A DNA stretch of 64,000 nt from assembly GCF_900230185.1 (NCBI RefSeq), contig NZ_OCSR01000001.1, positions 2,542,001 through 2,606,000 on the forward strand, in the 5' to 3' direction. The notes beneath the pieces were generated by a model, which was not told the DNA's origin, did not search any database, and saw only the letters and a program-made list of their open reading frames with translations. This DNA is from Burkholderia sp. OK233. GTDB lineage: Bacteria > Pseudomonadota > Gammaproteobacteria > Burkholderiales > Burkholderiaceae. A program made the position numbers and the translations under genes. Positions 35,167 to 44,673 of this stretch are shown piece after piece. Each line of letters begins with the position of its first letter. Position 1 is the first letter of the stretch.

Positions 35167-36321
35167 ATGCAGAGCGCCATGCAAGCCCGCTCGAAACTGC
35201 CTGATGTAGGCACGACGATTTTTACCGTGATCGGCCAACTGGCCGCGCAACACGATGCGCTGAACCTGTCGCAAGGTGCGCCTAATTTCGCGCCCGACGC
35301 GAAGTTGATCGACGGTGTCGCGCAAGCCATGCGCGCCGGTCATAACCAGTACGCGCCGATGGCCGGCATCGCCGCCCTGCGCGAAGCGCTCGCCGACAAG
35401 GTCGAGACGCTGTACGGCGTGCGCTACGACCCGTCGAGCGAAGTCACGGTGATTGCCAGCGCCAGCGAGGGGCTCTATTCGACGATCAGCGCGTTGGTGC
35501 ATCCGGGCGATGAAGTGATTTACTTCGAGCCGTCATTCGACAGCTACGGTCCGATCGTTCGCCTGCAAGGCGCAACGCCGATCCCGATCAAATTGTCGCT
35601 CGCCGATTTCCGCGTGGACTGGGACGAGGTCGCCGCCGCGATCACGCCGAAGACGCGCATGATCATCATCAACACGCCGCACAACCCGACCGCGACCGTG
35701 TTCAGCGAGGCCGACATTGCGCGTTTGAAGGCTGTGACGCGCAACACCGACATCGTGATTCTCTCCGACGAAGTCTACGAACACGTGGTGTTCGACGGCG
35801 CCAAACATCAGAGCATGGCCTGCGATTCTGAACTCGCTGAACGCAGCGTGATCGTGTCGTCGTTCGGCAAGTCGTATCACGTGACCGGTTGGCGCGTCGG
35901 CTATTGCCTCGCCCCCGCCGCGCTCATGGACGAGATTCGCAAAGTCCATCAGTTCATGGTGTTTTCTGCCGATACACCGATGCAGTACGCGTTTGTCGAT
36001 GCGTTGGTCAATCGCGAGAGCTATCTCGGTCTGTCCGAGTTCTATCAGAAGAAGCGCGACCTGCTCGCCCATGCGCTGCGCGAGTCGCGCTTCGAATTGC
36101 TGCCGAGCGAAGGCAGCTTCTTCATGCTCGCGCGTTTCCGTGGTTTCTCCGAGGAAAGCGATAGCGATTTCGTGCTGCGTCTGATTCGCGATGCGCGTGT
36201 CGCGACGATTCCGTTGTCGGCGTTTTATACCGACGGCACGGATTCCGGTTTGATCCGCCTGAGCTTCTCGAAGGACGACGCGACCTTGATCGAAGGCGCG
36301 CGGCGTTTGTGCGAAATCTGA
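35167..36321 (+). CDS. PLP-dependent class I/II aminotransferase (methionine aminotransferase, YbdL-like)
   Basis: A 384-residue fold-type I aminotransferase. It begins KLPDVGTTIFTVIGQLAAQH, a start characteristic of YbdL/methionine aminotransferases, followed by LNLSQGAPNF, NQYAPMAGIAALREAL, NTPHNPTATV, LSDEVYEHVVF and SSFGKSYHVTGWRVGY, with the PLP lysine at residue 235. The usual substrates of this group are methionine, phenylalanine and related residues with a keto acid. It is a single-gene unit, cytosolic. Substrate choice is by family and not proven. Confidence 0.87.
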   Translation: MQSAMQARSKLPDVGTTIFTVIGQLAAQHDALNLSQGAPNFAPDAKLIDGVAQAMRAGHNQYAPMAGIAALREALADKVETLYGVRYDPSSEVTVIASASEGLYSTISALVHPGDEVIYFEPSFDSYGPIVRLQGATPIPIKLSLADFRVDWDEVAAAITPKTRMIIINTPHNPTATVFSEADIARLKAVTRNTDIVILSDEVYEHVVFDGAKHQSMACDSELAERSVIVSSFGKSYHVTGWRVGYCLAPAALMDEIRKVHQFMVFSADTPMQYAFVDALVNRESYLGLSEFYQKKRDLLAHALRESRFELLPSEGSFFMLARFRGFSEESDSDFVLRLIRDARVATIPLSAFYTDGTDSGLIRLSFSKDDATLIEGARRLCEI

Positions 36322-36514
36322 TTCGCCGCGTGTGCGAGGTGGTCACGGTGGCCGCATGAAGACCTGATCGGATCGCAGAAGGGCGCGACCAGATCAACGG
36401 CCGCGTGAACCGGCAGCATTTTTGACAGCAGTATGATCGTCGCGCGGTCACGTCGTTACGCATCAGCGCGCAGTATGCTGCGTTACAACAATATCGAAGG
36501 AAAAGGGACCCGTT

Positions 36515-37309
36515 ATGAAATTGCTCAAGCCTCTATTGGCGCTGGCCTGCGCATTCGCGTCGATTGCTTTGTCGTCAGCCGCGATCGCCGCCGACACTTC
36601 GACGCTGCGTTTCGGACTCGAGGCGCAGTATCCGCCGTTCGAATCGAAAGGGCCGAACGGTGAGTTGCAAGGTCTCGACATCGAAGTCGGCAATGCCGTA
36701 TGCGTCGCGGCGCATATGACGTGCAAATGGGTCGAAACCTCGTTCGACGGCTTGATTCCCGCGTTGCAAGGCCGTAAGTTCGACGCGATCAATTCGGCGA
36801 TGAACGCCACCGAGCAGCGCCGTCAGGCGATCGATTTCACAACCGTTGTGTATCGCGTGCCGACGCAACTGATCGCGAAGCGTGACAGCGGTTTGCTGCC
36901 GACGCCGGCATCGTTGAAGGGCAAACGCGTCGGCGTGTTGCAGGCGTCGATTCAGGAAACCTTCGCTAAAGCGCATTGGGAGCCGGAGGGCGTTACCGTC
37001 GTGCCGTATCAGGATCAGAACCAGGTGTATGCGGATCTCCTGGCGGGCCGACTCGATGCAACGCTCGTTCTTGCGCCGGCCGGCCAGACGGGATTTCTGT
37101 CGAAACCTACTGGCAAGGACTACGCGTTCGTCGGGCAGCCGGTGCGCGATGACAAGATTCTCGGCAGCGGCATCGCCTACGGGGTTCGCAAGGGCGACAC
37201 CGCGCTGCGTGATCAGCTGAACGCGGCGATCGCGAAGGTCCAGGCCGACGGCACCGTGAAGACGCTGGCCGCGAAGTATCTCGGCAATATCGACATCACG
37301 CCGAAGTAA
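36515..37309 (+). CDS. Periplasmic amino-acid-binding protein (orphan ABC component)
   Basis: A 264-residue family 3 solute-binding protein with a Sec signal peptide ending ...SSAAIAA near residue 26. The mature protein opens TLRFGLEAQYPPFESKGPNG and contains GLDIEVGNAV and FDGLIPALQGRKFDAINSAM, the typical cationic/polar amino acid receptor pattern. No permease or ATPase gene is next to it, so it must work with a transporter encoded elsewhere or act as a sensor component. AAGGAAAAGGG precedes the start. Ligand unknown, possibly a basic amino acid. Confidence 0.87.
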   Translation: MKLLKPLLALACAFASIALSSAAIAADTSTLRFGLEAQYPPFESKGPNGELQGLDIEVGNAVCVAAHMTCKWVETSFDGLIPALQGRKFDAINSAMNATEQRRQAIDFTTVVYRVPTQLIAKRDSGLLPTPASLKGKRVGVLQASIQETFAKAHWEPEGVTVVPYQDQNQVYADLLAGRLDATLVLAPAGQTGFLSKPTGKDYAFVGQPVRDDKILGSGIAYGVRKGDTALRDQLNAAIAKVQADGTVKTLAAKYLGNIDITPK

Positions 37310-37325
37310 CTTATTGACCGTATTG

Positions 37326-38690
37326 TTAACCGTGTGCGGCGGGTGCCGCGTGACGATCGGCGCCGCGAAATTCGTTCTCGGCGTCGATCATGCGGCGCTT
37401 CAGCATCGGCACGTTGTTCACCACACGCAAGCTCGTGCGCATGGCGCTCAACGCCATTCTTCCGACCACCGGCCGATGCAGCGCGCCGCGCGCGTCGAAC
37501 TGCTTGCGCGATTCCGCGACCGCGTGAAAACCGTAGCGGCGCATCTCCTCCTCGTAACCCGCGACGGCGTCGTGACCCGACAGCTTGCCCCGTTGTGCAT
37601 CGGCGAGACGCGCGGCGAGTAGCGCGGCATCGCGCAACGCGGTGTTCGCACCGACGCCGCGGCCCGGCGTCATCAGATGCACCGCGTCGCCCAGAACCGT
37701 GACGTTGGTGGTCGGCCATGCATCGACGGGCACCGACGTGCGCACATCGACGTTGAAGATGGTGGATGGATCCGACGCGCGAATCAGGGCGCGTAAATTG
37801 GGATGCCAGCCATCGGTGATCTCTGTCGCGAGCGCGAGTAATGCGGCCGGTCCGAGCGATTTGGGATCGGCCGGCAAGTTGTGCAGTGCGCCCCAGACAC
37901 CCCACATCAGATAATCGCGCGTGTTGTCGTAGAGCAGTCCCGGCCAGCCCGAGAGCAACTCGGCGTCGTTACTGCCGATGCCTTCCTTCATTCCGCCGCC
38001 GTCCGCGCGCCACGGAAATTCCATCACATGGACGATGCCACCATAGCCCTTCGGCGCGTTGATCAGCGTTATGCCGTCGAGCACCTTGGGCGGCAGCAGC
38101 GCGCGTGACGTTTCGTCCATCGGCACCTTCGCGCCGATGCTAACGATGCCGGTGTTTTCAAGTCGCGCGTGCGGCAGGAATTGACGGCGCACCTTCGAAC
38201 GCGCGCCGTCCGCGCCGACCAGCAGATCGGCGGTCACGCGCGTGCCATCGGCGAAATGCGCGGTGACGCTGCCGTCATCGTTCTGCTCGTACGATGTGAA
38301 CGTCTTGTCGAAGTGCACCTGCGTTTCGAGACCTGTCAGCAGGACTTGCCTGAGCGTCATCCGGCTGACGGATTTGCCGCCGCTCATCGATTCGTCTTCG
38401 AGCGGCACCGTGAGCAATTCGGTCATGCGCTCGGTCAGGATGTTGAAGCGGCCGGGTGTGCGCGCACAGGTCGCGAGAAAGGTCGCATAGAGTTCCGGCG
38501 GAAGGCACGCTTCCAGCGACGCGAGTCCGTGCGGATTGATGCCGACGCAATAGCCCTGCAAACCGTCCGCACGCGTGCGGTCGCGTTCGTAGACATTCAC
38601 GTTGATGCCGGTGCGCTTCAACCCGTGCGCAAGACAGAGGCCGCCAGTGCCGGCTCCGATCACGATCACTTCCATGGGTTCACGATTCAT
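37326..38690 (-). CDS. FAD-dependent monooxygenase
   Basis: A 454-residue flavoprotein of the PHBH class: the dinucleotide motif VIVIGAGTGGLCLAHGL near residue 8, the middle DG motif ADLLVGADGARSKVRRQF, and VTVLGDAVHLMTPGRGVGAN, the GD motif binding the FAD ribityl chain. Such enzymes hydroxylate aromatic or polyketide-like compounds with NAD(P)H and O2. The ATG at 38690 overlaps the stop of the PadR gene, so the two form one operon; the regulator probably senses the enzyme's substrate, likely a phenolic. Substrate unknown. Confidence 0.88.
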   Translation of the reverse strand: MNREPMEVIVIGAGTGGLCLAHGLKRTGINVNVYERDRTRADGLQGYCVGINPHGLASLEACLPPELYATFLATCARTPGRFNILTERMTELLTVPLEDESMSGGKSVSRMTLRQVLLTGLETQVHFDKTFTSYEQNDDGSVTAHFADGTRVTADLLVGADGARSKVRRQFLPHARLENTGIVSIGAKVPMDETSRALLPPKVLDGITLINAPKGYGGIVHVMEFPWRADGGGMKEGIGSNDAELLSGWPGLLYDNTRDYLMWGVWGALHNLPADPKSLGPAALLALATEITDGWHPNLRALIRASDPSTIFNVDVRTSVPVDAWPTTNVTVLGDAVHLMTPGRGVGANTALRDAALLAARLADAQRGKLSGHDAVAGYEEEMRRYGFHAVAESRKQFDARGALHRPVVGRMALSAMRTSLRVVNNVPMLKRRMIDAENEFRGADRHAAPAAHG

Positions 38691-39346
38691 GACTTCGCTT
38701 CCTTCTTCGTGGCAGGTTGGGCCGGCCTGTACTTGTTTTCGCCGGGCGGCAGCGTGAAACGTTGAGCAATTTCTTCGAGCCATTCCGGGCTCCAGGTCAG
38801 CGTGCCGGTCTTCAGATCGGCCACCACGCTGCGCACCCAGTCCAGTTCGACAACCAGTTGCGCCCGCACCAGTTCGCCTTCGAGCAGGAACAGTCGCGGC
38901 ACCTGCGTCTGGGTGGCTTGTGCGGTGACTTCATCGAGCCGGACCAATTCCCGCTCGAGCGCGCCAATGCGGGTGTCGAGCTGACGGCACACGTCGTCGG
39001 GCGAGAGCAGCGGCAGGAACGAGAGTGCGGCCGGAAAGGCCGGGAAATCGCGGGCGGGCTGCGCAAGCTGCTCGCGCAGCCACAGACGGCCGGTGTCACG
39101 GCCGGCTTCGGTGATTTCATAGACTGTGCGTTCGGGGAACGCGCCGTCGCGTTCCGTCTCGCGGATGGCGATCAGGTCGCCGCGCACCAGGCGGTCGATA
39201 GTTTGGTACAGGCTGTTGCGCTGACCGACGTTGATCACCTCATCCTTGCCGCGTGCCTTGATGAGTTGCTGCATCCGGTACGGATGCATCGGCGCTTCGG
39301 TCAGCATGGCGAGGACGGCGAGGGCGAGCGGAGAGTGGCGGACCAT
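38687..39346 (-). CDS. PadR-family transcriptional regulator
   Basis: A 219-residue protein with the PadR winged helix at its N-terminus (LALAVLAMLTEAPMHPYRMQ, RNSLYQTIDRLVRGDLI, YEITEAGRDTGRLWL) and a C-terminal helical dimerisation part. PadR proteins repress genes for phenolic acid or drug handling until the ligand binds. Its stop overlaps the start of the FAD monooxygenase gene by four bases, implying joint control. A near-perfect palindrome lies 35 bases before its start and is the likely autorepression site. Confidence 0.88.
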   Translation of the reverse strand: MVRHSPLALAVLAMLTEAPMHPYRMQQLIKARGKDEVINVGQRNSLYQTIDRLVRGDLIAIRETERDGAFPERTVYEITEAGRDTGRLWLREQLAQPARDFPAFPAALSFLPLLSPDDVCRQLDTRIGALERELVRLDEVTAQATQTQVPRLFLLEGELVRAQLVVELDWVRSVVADLKTGTLTWSPEWLEEIAQRFTLPPGENKYRPAQPATKKEAKS

Positions 39347-39380
39347 AGTCGAGGTGGCTGCAAGCTAGTCTTTGTTTATC

Positions 39381-39397
39381 TAGTCATAATATAACTA
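39381..39397. promoter_or_regulatory. Near-palindromic operator upstream of padR
   Basis: TAGTCATAATATAACTA is a 17-base palindrome with one mismatched pair, in an AT-rich island of a GC-rich genome. It lies 35 bases upstream of the padR start, where the promoter should be, and on the plus side faces the divergent AraC gene. Confidence 0.5.
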
Positions 39398-39559
39398 TTG
39401 ATTTCGAGATTGGCAAGCGTGGAATGTCGGGCTTTCCTACGGACGCGATGCTTCTGGCTCTGGTCCGTGGCGGACAGCACCGTTACGATGGGTGTTCGCG
39501 TCGACTTGCACAGGCGACGAAGTTGCACTGGGACAGCGCGTATGACCGAGGAGCACGTG

Positions 39560-40405
39560 ATGAGTGGGACGAATGACCGGAGTGATTCAGCGGTGATGGC
39601 TGCGGCGCCGAAATTCTGGCGCGACGACGCATTGCCGTTCATCGAGGCGCGTTCCATCGAAGACGGCCGCGAGGTCTGCTATGCGAAACACTCGCACGAG
39701 ACGTTTTCGATCGGCGCTGTCACTGGCGGGCGTAGCGTGTACGTGAATCGTCACGCGAGTGAATGGATCGGCGCCGGTGCGGTCGTGATGATGAATCCGG
39801 ACGACGTGCACGCGTGTAACCCGGTTGCCGACGAGCGCTGGTCGTATCGGATGCTGCATGTGGATGTCGATTGGCTCACGGGTCTGCAACACGACCTGGG
39901 TTTCAGCGACAACCACGCGTTTCGCGCTTTCTCACAGACCATGACAACGGACCCGGCGTTGTTCGACGGTTTGAACCGTCTCTACGCGATCCTCGTCGAT
40001 GACGATAGCGAGTCCATGCGCAAGGAAAGCGCTGCGCTCACGTTCTTCTCGGAAGTACAGCAGAAGTTGAATCCGGTGCGCTTGCCGGATCACGATGCTA
40101 GCGGTCAACTCACGCGAGCCGCGGAATTCATCGCCGAAAATTGCACCCGTCCGCTGAAGCTGGAGGATGTTTGCGAGGCGGCTGAGCTTTCCGCCTCGCA
40201 CTTGATCCGCGCGTTCAAACAGCGTTATGGCATGACGCCGCACGCGTATCTGATCAATCGACGCATCCAGTACAGCCGCGCGCAACTCCGGCGCGGCTAC
40301 CCGATCGCGGACGTCGCGCTCGATGCGGGCTTCGCCGATCAGGCGCATTTGCAGCGGACTTTCAAGCGGCTGGTCGCGGCAACGCCGGGCCAGTATCGGA
40401 GTTGA
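39560..40405 (+). CDS. AraC-family regulator (cupin sensor domain)
   Basis: A 281-residue protein. The N-terminal part is an AraC-type cupin (HSHETFSIGAVTGGRSVYVN, GAVVMMNPDDVHACNPVAD), the C-terminus a double HTH (RPLKLEDVCEAAELSASHLI, IADVALDAGFADQAHLQRTF). GAGGAG stands before the ATG at 39560, so this start is preferred over two in-frame upstream ATGs. Its family often controls an adjacent LysE-type exporter; here such a gene lies convergently 21 bases downstream. Target not evident. Confidence 0.85.
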   Translation: MSGTNDRSDSAVMAAAPKFWRDDALPFIEARSIEDGREVCYAKHSHETFSIGAVTGGRSVYVNRHASEWIGAGAVVMMNPDDVHACNPVADERWSYRMLHVDVDWLTGLQHDLGFSDNHAFRAFSQTMTTDPALFDGLNRLYAILVDDDSESMRKESAALTFFSEVQQKLNPVRLPDHDASGQLTRAAEFIAENCTRPLKLEDVCEAAELSASHLIRAFKQRYGMTPHAYLINRRIQYSRAQLRRGYPIADVALDAGFADQAHLQRTFKRLVAATPGQYRS

Positions 40406-40426
40406 ATTGCGGATGCGTGTGTTGCG

Positions 40427-41014
40427 TCACGCAATCAGCAGATACAGCGCGCTAGCCGCGAGCAAAGCTGCCATCACACGATTGAACAATCTCACGCGTT
40501 TCGGCTCCTGTAAGTATCGACGCAGGAACGTGCCGGCATACGCCCAGCTGGCAATCGACAGATAGCAAACTACGAAGTACACGACGGTGAATTGCCAGAC
40601 GAGCCGGCCATCGCCATCGGCCGCGTAGGCGCCCATCCCGGCTAGCGACGCGAGCCATGCTTTCGGATTGAGCCATTGCATCGCTGCGCCGTAGGCGAAG
40701 GATGGTCCGCGGGTGGGCTTGTCCGCGCCGAGCTTGCCGTCATCGACGGCGAGTTTGTAGGCCATGTAAAGCAGGAACCCGACGCCGGCCCATTTAACGA
40801 TATCGATCAGATTGGGGAAATGCGCGAGCAGCGCATGCAGACCGAGACCGATGAGCAACAACAGCAGCGTGAACCCGACGGTCGCGCCGGTTACATGCCG
40901 CATGCTCGCTGCGAACCCGTGCTGTGCGCCGGCGCTAAGCGCGACGACGTTGACCGGCCCGGGAGAAATCGACGAGGCCAACGCGAAGGCGGCCATGGAG
41001 AGTAAGACGGTCAT
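40427..41014 (-). CDS. LysE/RhtB-family exporter
   Basis: A 195-residue membrane protein with about six hydrophobic helices and the LysE start pattern (SSISPGPVNVVALSAGAQHG, then GATVGFTLLLLLIGLGLHAL). The central WLNPKAWLASLAGMGAY is typical of amino-acid or homoserine exporters of this family. It is transcribed convergently with the neighbouring AraC gene. Substrate unknown. Confidence 0.87.
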   Translation of the reverse strand: MTVLLSMAAFALASSISPGPVNVVALSAGAQHGFAASMRHVTGATVGFTLLLLLIGLGLHALLAHFPNLIDIVKWAGVGFLLYMAYKLAVDDGKLGADKPTRGPSFAYGAAMQWLNPKAWLASLAGMGAYAADGDGRLVWQFTVVYFVVCYLSIASWAYAGTFLRRYLQEPKRVRLFNRVMAALLAASALYLLIA

Positions 41015-41100
41015 CTGATGCCTCGATACGTGAGTGCGCAGGATTTGCGACGCTCAACGGTATCGGGCGGAGGGGCGGGGTGTATTGAAGGAAATTGCTT

Positions 41101-41847
41101 TCAGTGAAGCGTATCCGCAGCGCCGCAGCACTTCTTGAATTTCTTGCCGCTGCCACAAGGACACGGGTCGTTGCGGCCCACCTTAGGTACGGTGCGCTGC
41201 ATCGTGGCGGCGAGCTTCCGCTCATGGATGGCCTTGCGGTGGGGAAGCCAGTAACGATAGATCGCGGCGACACTGGCGGGAATCTGTTTGGTGAGGGCTT
41301 CATGCTTTTCCGGCGTGTTGCTCAACTGCGCCTCTTCCAGCGTCAACTCCTCGGAGCCCATCAGGTGTAGCGGATCCAGCCATGCCCGGCCCTGCTCGCT
41401 ATCGAACAGTGGTTGCCAATCTGCCCGAACCAGCGCGAGGCCCTGCATGAAGCCGAAAGCCCACGCTTCGCCGTCGATGTATTCGCGACCGCTCTCGTCG
41501 ACGCGGACAAAGCCAAACACCGGTTCGAACTCATCGGGGTCATCTTCCAGGCTGGTAATGATGCCGTTCATGTTCCGCAAGATCAGCCCGAGAATGTGCT
41601 GCGCCTGATCCATCGTTTCGAATGCAGGCGCGTCATCCTCGTTGGGGCCCCAGACGCCTGGCAGCCAGTAACTGGGCGGCACGGTAGTCGGCCCGATGGC
41701 CATCGCGGTCAGATAGCCGTCGAGCCCCTCGATCGTCAGTGTCTCGTCCGACGTTACGTCGGAAACCAGAAACTCATCGAGTTCGTCGAACTCTTCCTCG
41801 GAGAGCGGGATGGCCAGATCGGCGGGGGCGAGTTTTGATTTGGACAT
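41101..41847 (-). CDS. YecA/UPF0149-family protein with C-terminal SEC-C zinc motif
   Basis: A 248-residue protein. The UPF0149/YecA domain covers residues ~15-190 ([36 protein letters not shown]). The end carries the SEC-C motif [19 protein letters not shown], a Cys-rich zinc site also found at the SecA C-terminus. YecA-type proteins associate with ribosomes or SecA; the exact role is unsettled. ATG at 41847 follows GGAG; the longer upstream frame lacks homology. Confidence 0.87.
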   Translation of the reverse strand: MSKSKLAPADLAIPLSEEEFDELDEFLVSDVTSDETLTIEGLDGYLTAMAIGPTTVPPSYWLPGVWGPNEDDAPAFETMDQAQHILGLILRNMNGIITSLEDDPDEFEPVFGFVRVDESGREYIDGEAWAFGFMQGLALVRADWQPLFDSEQGRAWLDPLHLMGSEELTLEEAQLSNTPEKHEALTKQIPASVAAIYRYWLPHRKAIHERKLAATMQRTVPKVGRNDPCPCGSGKKFKKCCGAADTLH

Positions 41848-41943
41848 GGTGAGGCTCCGGCGCTTCGAATCGTGGGTCCCGATGGCATGCGGGAGATGCG
41901 GCGTCGGCGTGCTTACATGGCACCCGTGCCGCAAGGCGCAAAG

Positions 41944-41976
41944 CAAAAAGCCCAGTCGCAAGGACCGGGCTTTTTG
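41944..41976. terminator. Terminator after tRNA-Lys
   Basis: CAAAAAGCCC and GGGCTTTTTG form a perfect 10-bp stem around a 13-base loop. Read on the minus strand it lies ten bases after the tRNA-Lys gene and ends in a T-run within the stem, as typical for short tRNA transcripts. Confidence 0.8.
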
Positions 41977-41985
41977 TTGAATCTT

Positions 41986-42061
41986 TGGTGGGGCGTGACA
42001 GATTCGAACTGTCGACCTACGGATTAAGAGTCCGCTGCTCTACCAGCTGAGCTAACGCCCC
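41986..42061 (-). tRNA. tRNA-Lys (anticodon CTT)
   Basis: A complete 76-nt cloverleaf on the minus strand: acceptor GGGGCGT/ACGCCCC, D-arm AGCTCAGCTGGTAGAGC, anticodon loop CTCTTAA with anticodon CTT, T-loop GTTCGAATC and encoded CCA. It reads lysine AAG codons. Confidence 0.97.
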
Positions 42062-42264
42062 AAACAGAAGCGAAATTATGCAGTAACTTTCCGAGATTGC
42101 CAACCCCCTTTAGCAGATTTCTTAAAAAATCCGGGAAGGGCGGCGATCCGGCACCCGCGCTGCCGGCCGTCAGACAGCGGGAAGGCGCGCGGTTCGCCGT
42201 CCCGGTATCATGTCGCGGACACCTGCCGCGCGAAGCGTCGCGCGGCTTTCGACCGGGGACGACC

Positions 42265-42669
42265 ATGGATGACAAAGAGATTATCGAGCTGCTCGACCGC
42301 ATCCTCGCGCCCTGGGTTCGTGCGCTCACGCTGACTCCGGTCAAGGTCGACGAAGAGAGTGCGACGTTGCGCCTGCCGTTTTCCGGCGGGTTGCGCCATT
42401 CGGGCGGCGTGATCTGCGGCCAGGTCTTTATGGCGGCCGCCGACACGGCAATGATCGTCGCCATCTCGGCCGCGCTCGGCGGCTTCAAGCCGATGAGCAC
42501 CGTCTCGCTCAACATCAGTTTCATGCGCGCGGTCCGCAACGGCGACGTGCTGATCACCGCGCGCGTGCTGCGCATGGGCCGCAATCTCGTGTTCGGCGAA
42601 GTCGAGTTATTCGACGAGGCCGGCAACATGGCCGTCCACGCCACGACCACCTACGCGCTGCTCGACTGA
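42265..42669 (+). CDS. PaaI/YdiI-type hotdog thioesterase
   Basis: A 134-residue single hotdog domain. The core RHSGGVICGQVFMAAADTAM and the strand FKPMSTVSLNISFMRAV fit the PaaI family, in which the Gly and following acidic residue position the acyl-CoA thioester. The start at 42265 gives the normal length; the frame continues upstream toward the tRNA without homology. It ends 44 bases before the patatin-like gene. Substrate unknown, probably a medium or aromatic acyl-CoA. Confidence 0.82.
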   Translation: MDDKEIIELLDRILAPWVRALTLTPVKVDEESATLRLPFSGGLRHSGGVICGQVFMAAADTAMIVAISAALGGFKPMSTVSLNISFMRAVRNGDVLITARVLRMGRNLVFGEVELFDEAGNMAVHATTTYALLD

Positions 42670-42713
42670 AATCCGAATCGGGCCCGCAAGCCGCATTAGA
42701 GGAAAAAGCCAAG

Positions 42714-43589
42714 ATGTTCGATCAGGTCGTATTCGCCGGCGGCGGCAATCGCTGCTGGTGGCAGGCGGGATTCTGGGACGTGGTGCAGCCGGAACTGGAT
42801 ATCCGTCCGCGCGTCATCGCTGGCATTTCGGCCGGCGCCGCCACTGCGTGCATGCTCTACACGCGCGATTCCGACTGGGTCATGCGCTATTACGAAGACG
42901 CGCTGCGCCACAACACCCGCAATGCCTACTGGGGCAATCTGCTGCGTGGTGAATCAGTGTTTCCGCATTACCGGATCTACCGGCAGGCGCTGCTCGATAT
43001 CTACCGCGACAAATTTTCCACGCTCGCCGACGCGCCCGAAATCCGCATCGGCGTGTCGCACCTGCCGCGCTGGCTTGGCGCGCGCAGCGCCGTTGCCGCG
43101 GGCCTGATCGCGTACAACATCGAGAAATACGTGCGCAAGACGCTGCATCCGACACTAGGTCAGACGCTTGGCTTTCATCCGGAATTCGTGCGGGCGCAGG
43201 ATTGCGCGACGGTCGAGGATCTCGCCGATCTGATTCTGCAATCGTCGAGTACGCCGCCGTTCACGCCGGTTTTACGGCGCAATGGCCGGCCGGTGCTCGA
43301 CGGCGGGATGGTCGACAACGTGCCGGTCGGCGCGCTCGACGCCGATGCACCCGGCGACGTGCTGGTGATGGTCACGCGTCTTTATCCGCGGCCGCAGATG
43401 TTCGTCGTGCCACACGGCGTGCAGCAACGGCTCTACGTGCAGCCGTCGCGCAAGGTGCCGATCTCGAGTTGGGATTACACGAGCCCATCGCAGATGGTGC
43501 ACGCGTACAACCTCGGCCGCGCCGACGGCGAGACCTTTCTCGAACGCATGCCTGATCTGCTGGAAGCCGGCGCGCACGAAGCGCGCTGA
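42714..43589 (+). CDS. Patatin-like phospholipase
   Basis: A 291-residue protein with the patatin elements: oxyanion loop FAGGGNRCWW near residue 8, nucleophile GISAG near residue 40, and the catalytic Asp in DGGMVDNVPVG. It therefore should be a Ser-Asp lipid acyl hydrolase. The protein lacks a clear signal peptide, so it is probably cytoplasmic. It shares direction and close spacing with the thioesterase gene; both may be one unit. Natural lipid substrate unknown. Confidence 0.88.
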   Translation: MFDQVVFAGGGNRCWWQAGFWDVVQPELDIRPRVIAGISAGAATACMLYTRDSDWVMRYYEDALRHNTRNAYWGNLLRGESVFPHYRIYRQALLDIYRDKFSTLADAPEIRIGVSHLPRWLGARSAVAAGLIAYNIEKYVRKTLHPTLGQTLGFHPEFVRAQDCATVEDLADLILQSSSTPPFTPVLRRNGRPVLDGGMVDNVPVGALDADAPGDVLVMVTRLYPRPQMFVVPHGVQQRLYVQPSRKVPISSWDYTSPSQMVHAYNLGRADGETFLERMPDLLEAGAHEAR

Positions 43590-43598
43590 GGTGACCGC

Positions 43599-44612
43599 CT
43601 AGCGCCGACGCCCGCCCTGCAACGCTTCCGGATTTGCCACGCTGGCCGTATCGCCGGCGTCGAAAGCCAGAATGTTCTGGAATGCCGCGGTGAAATACAA
43701 CTCATAGCTCTCGCGTTCCACGTAGCCGATGTGCGGCGTGCAGATCACGTTCTCCATGCGCAGCAGGCTGTAGCCTTGCAGAATCGGCTCGCTTTCGTAG
43801 ACGTCGATCGCGACCATCCCCGGACGGTTGTGCGACAACGCATTGACGAGTGCGTTGTCGTCGAGCAGTTCGGCCCGGCTCGTGTTCACGAGCAACGCGG
43901 TGGGCTTCATCCGCATCAGCTCCTCCTGCTTGACGATGCCGCGCGTGTCGTCATGCAGTCGCAGGTGCAACGACAGCACATCGCTTTGCTCGAACAACGC
44001 CTCGCGGCTCTCGGCCACGCCATAGCCGTCCGCGCGCGCTGCTTCGCGCGAATGCTCGCGGCCCCAGATCAGCACGTTCATGCCGAATGCCTTGCCGTAC
44101 CCGGCAAGCAACCGGCCGATCTTGCCGTAGCCCCAAATCCCCAGCGTCTGACCGCGCAATACCTGACCCAAACCGAAGTTCGGCGGCAGCGCCGACGTCT
44201 TCAAGCCGGACTGCTGCCAGGCCCCTTGCTTAAGGTTTGCTACGTATTGCGGAATCCGCCGTTGAGCCGCCATGATGAGGGCCCACGTCAGTTCGGCCGG
44301 CGCGGTCGGCGAGCCGCTGCCTTCCAGCACGGCAATGCCGCGCTCGGTACAGGCTGCCAGATCGATATGGCTGGAGACTTTGCCGGTTTGACTGATCATG
44401 CGCAAACGCGGCAACTTGTCGAGCAGTTGCGAGCTGATACGGGTGCGTTCGCGAATCAGGACGAGTGCGTCGACTTCGGAAAGACGGCTCGCCAGTTGGC
44501 CGAGACCGCGGACGGTGTTGTTGAAAACCTTGACCTCATGGTCGGCCAGCAATTGAAAGCAGTCGAGCTTGCGGACGGCGTCCTGGTAATCGTCGAGGAT
44601 GGCAATCTTCAT
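43599..44612 (-). CDS. D-2-hydroxyacid dehydrogenase family protein
   Basis: A 337-residue NAD(P)-dependent dehydrogenase: catalytic domain start MKIAILDDYQDAVRKLDCF, Rossmann motif GIWGYGKIGRLLAGYG, NTSRAELLDDNALV with the active Arg and CTPHIGYVERES with the active His. The family includes phosphoglycerate, glyoxylate and lactate dehydrogenases; the exact substrate is not decided. The ATG at 44612 begins the domain. A perfect TGTGA-N6-TCACA palindrome lies about 70 bases upstream and probably controls it. Confidence 0.87.
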   Translation of the reverse strand: MKIAILDDYQDAVRKLDCFQLLADHEVKVFNNTVRGLGQLASRLSEVDALVLIRERTRISSQLLDKLPRLRMISQTGKVSSHIDLAACTERGIAVLEGSGSPTAPAELTWALIMAAQRRIPQYVANLKQGAWQQSGLKTSALPPNFGLGQVLRGQTLGIWGYGKIGRLLAGYGKAFGMNVLIWGREHSREAARADGYGVAESREALFEQSDVLSLHLRLHDDTRGIVKQEELMRMKPTALLVNTSRAELLDDNALVNALSHNRPGMVAIDVYESEPILQGYSLLRMENVICTPHIGYVERESYELYFTAAFQNILAFDAGDTASVANPEALQGGRRR

Positions 44613-44673
44613 GGTATGTGTCTTGCGACGCACCATAGCGGTGCGGAACGGAGTGTTATGCTGACTGTCCCAC

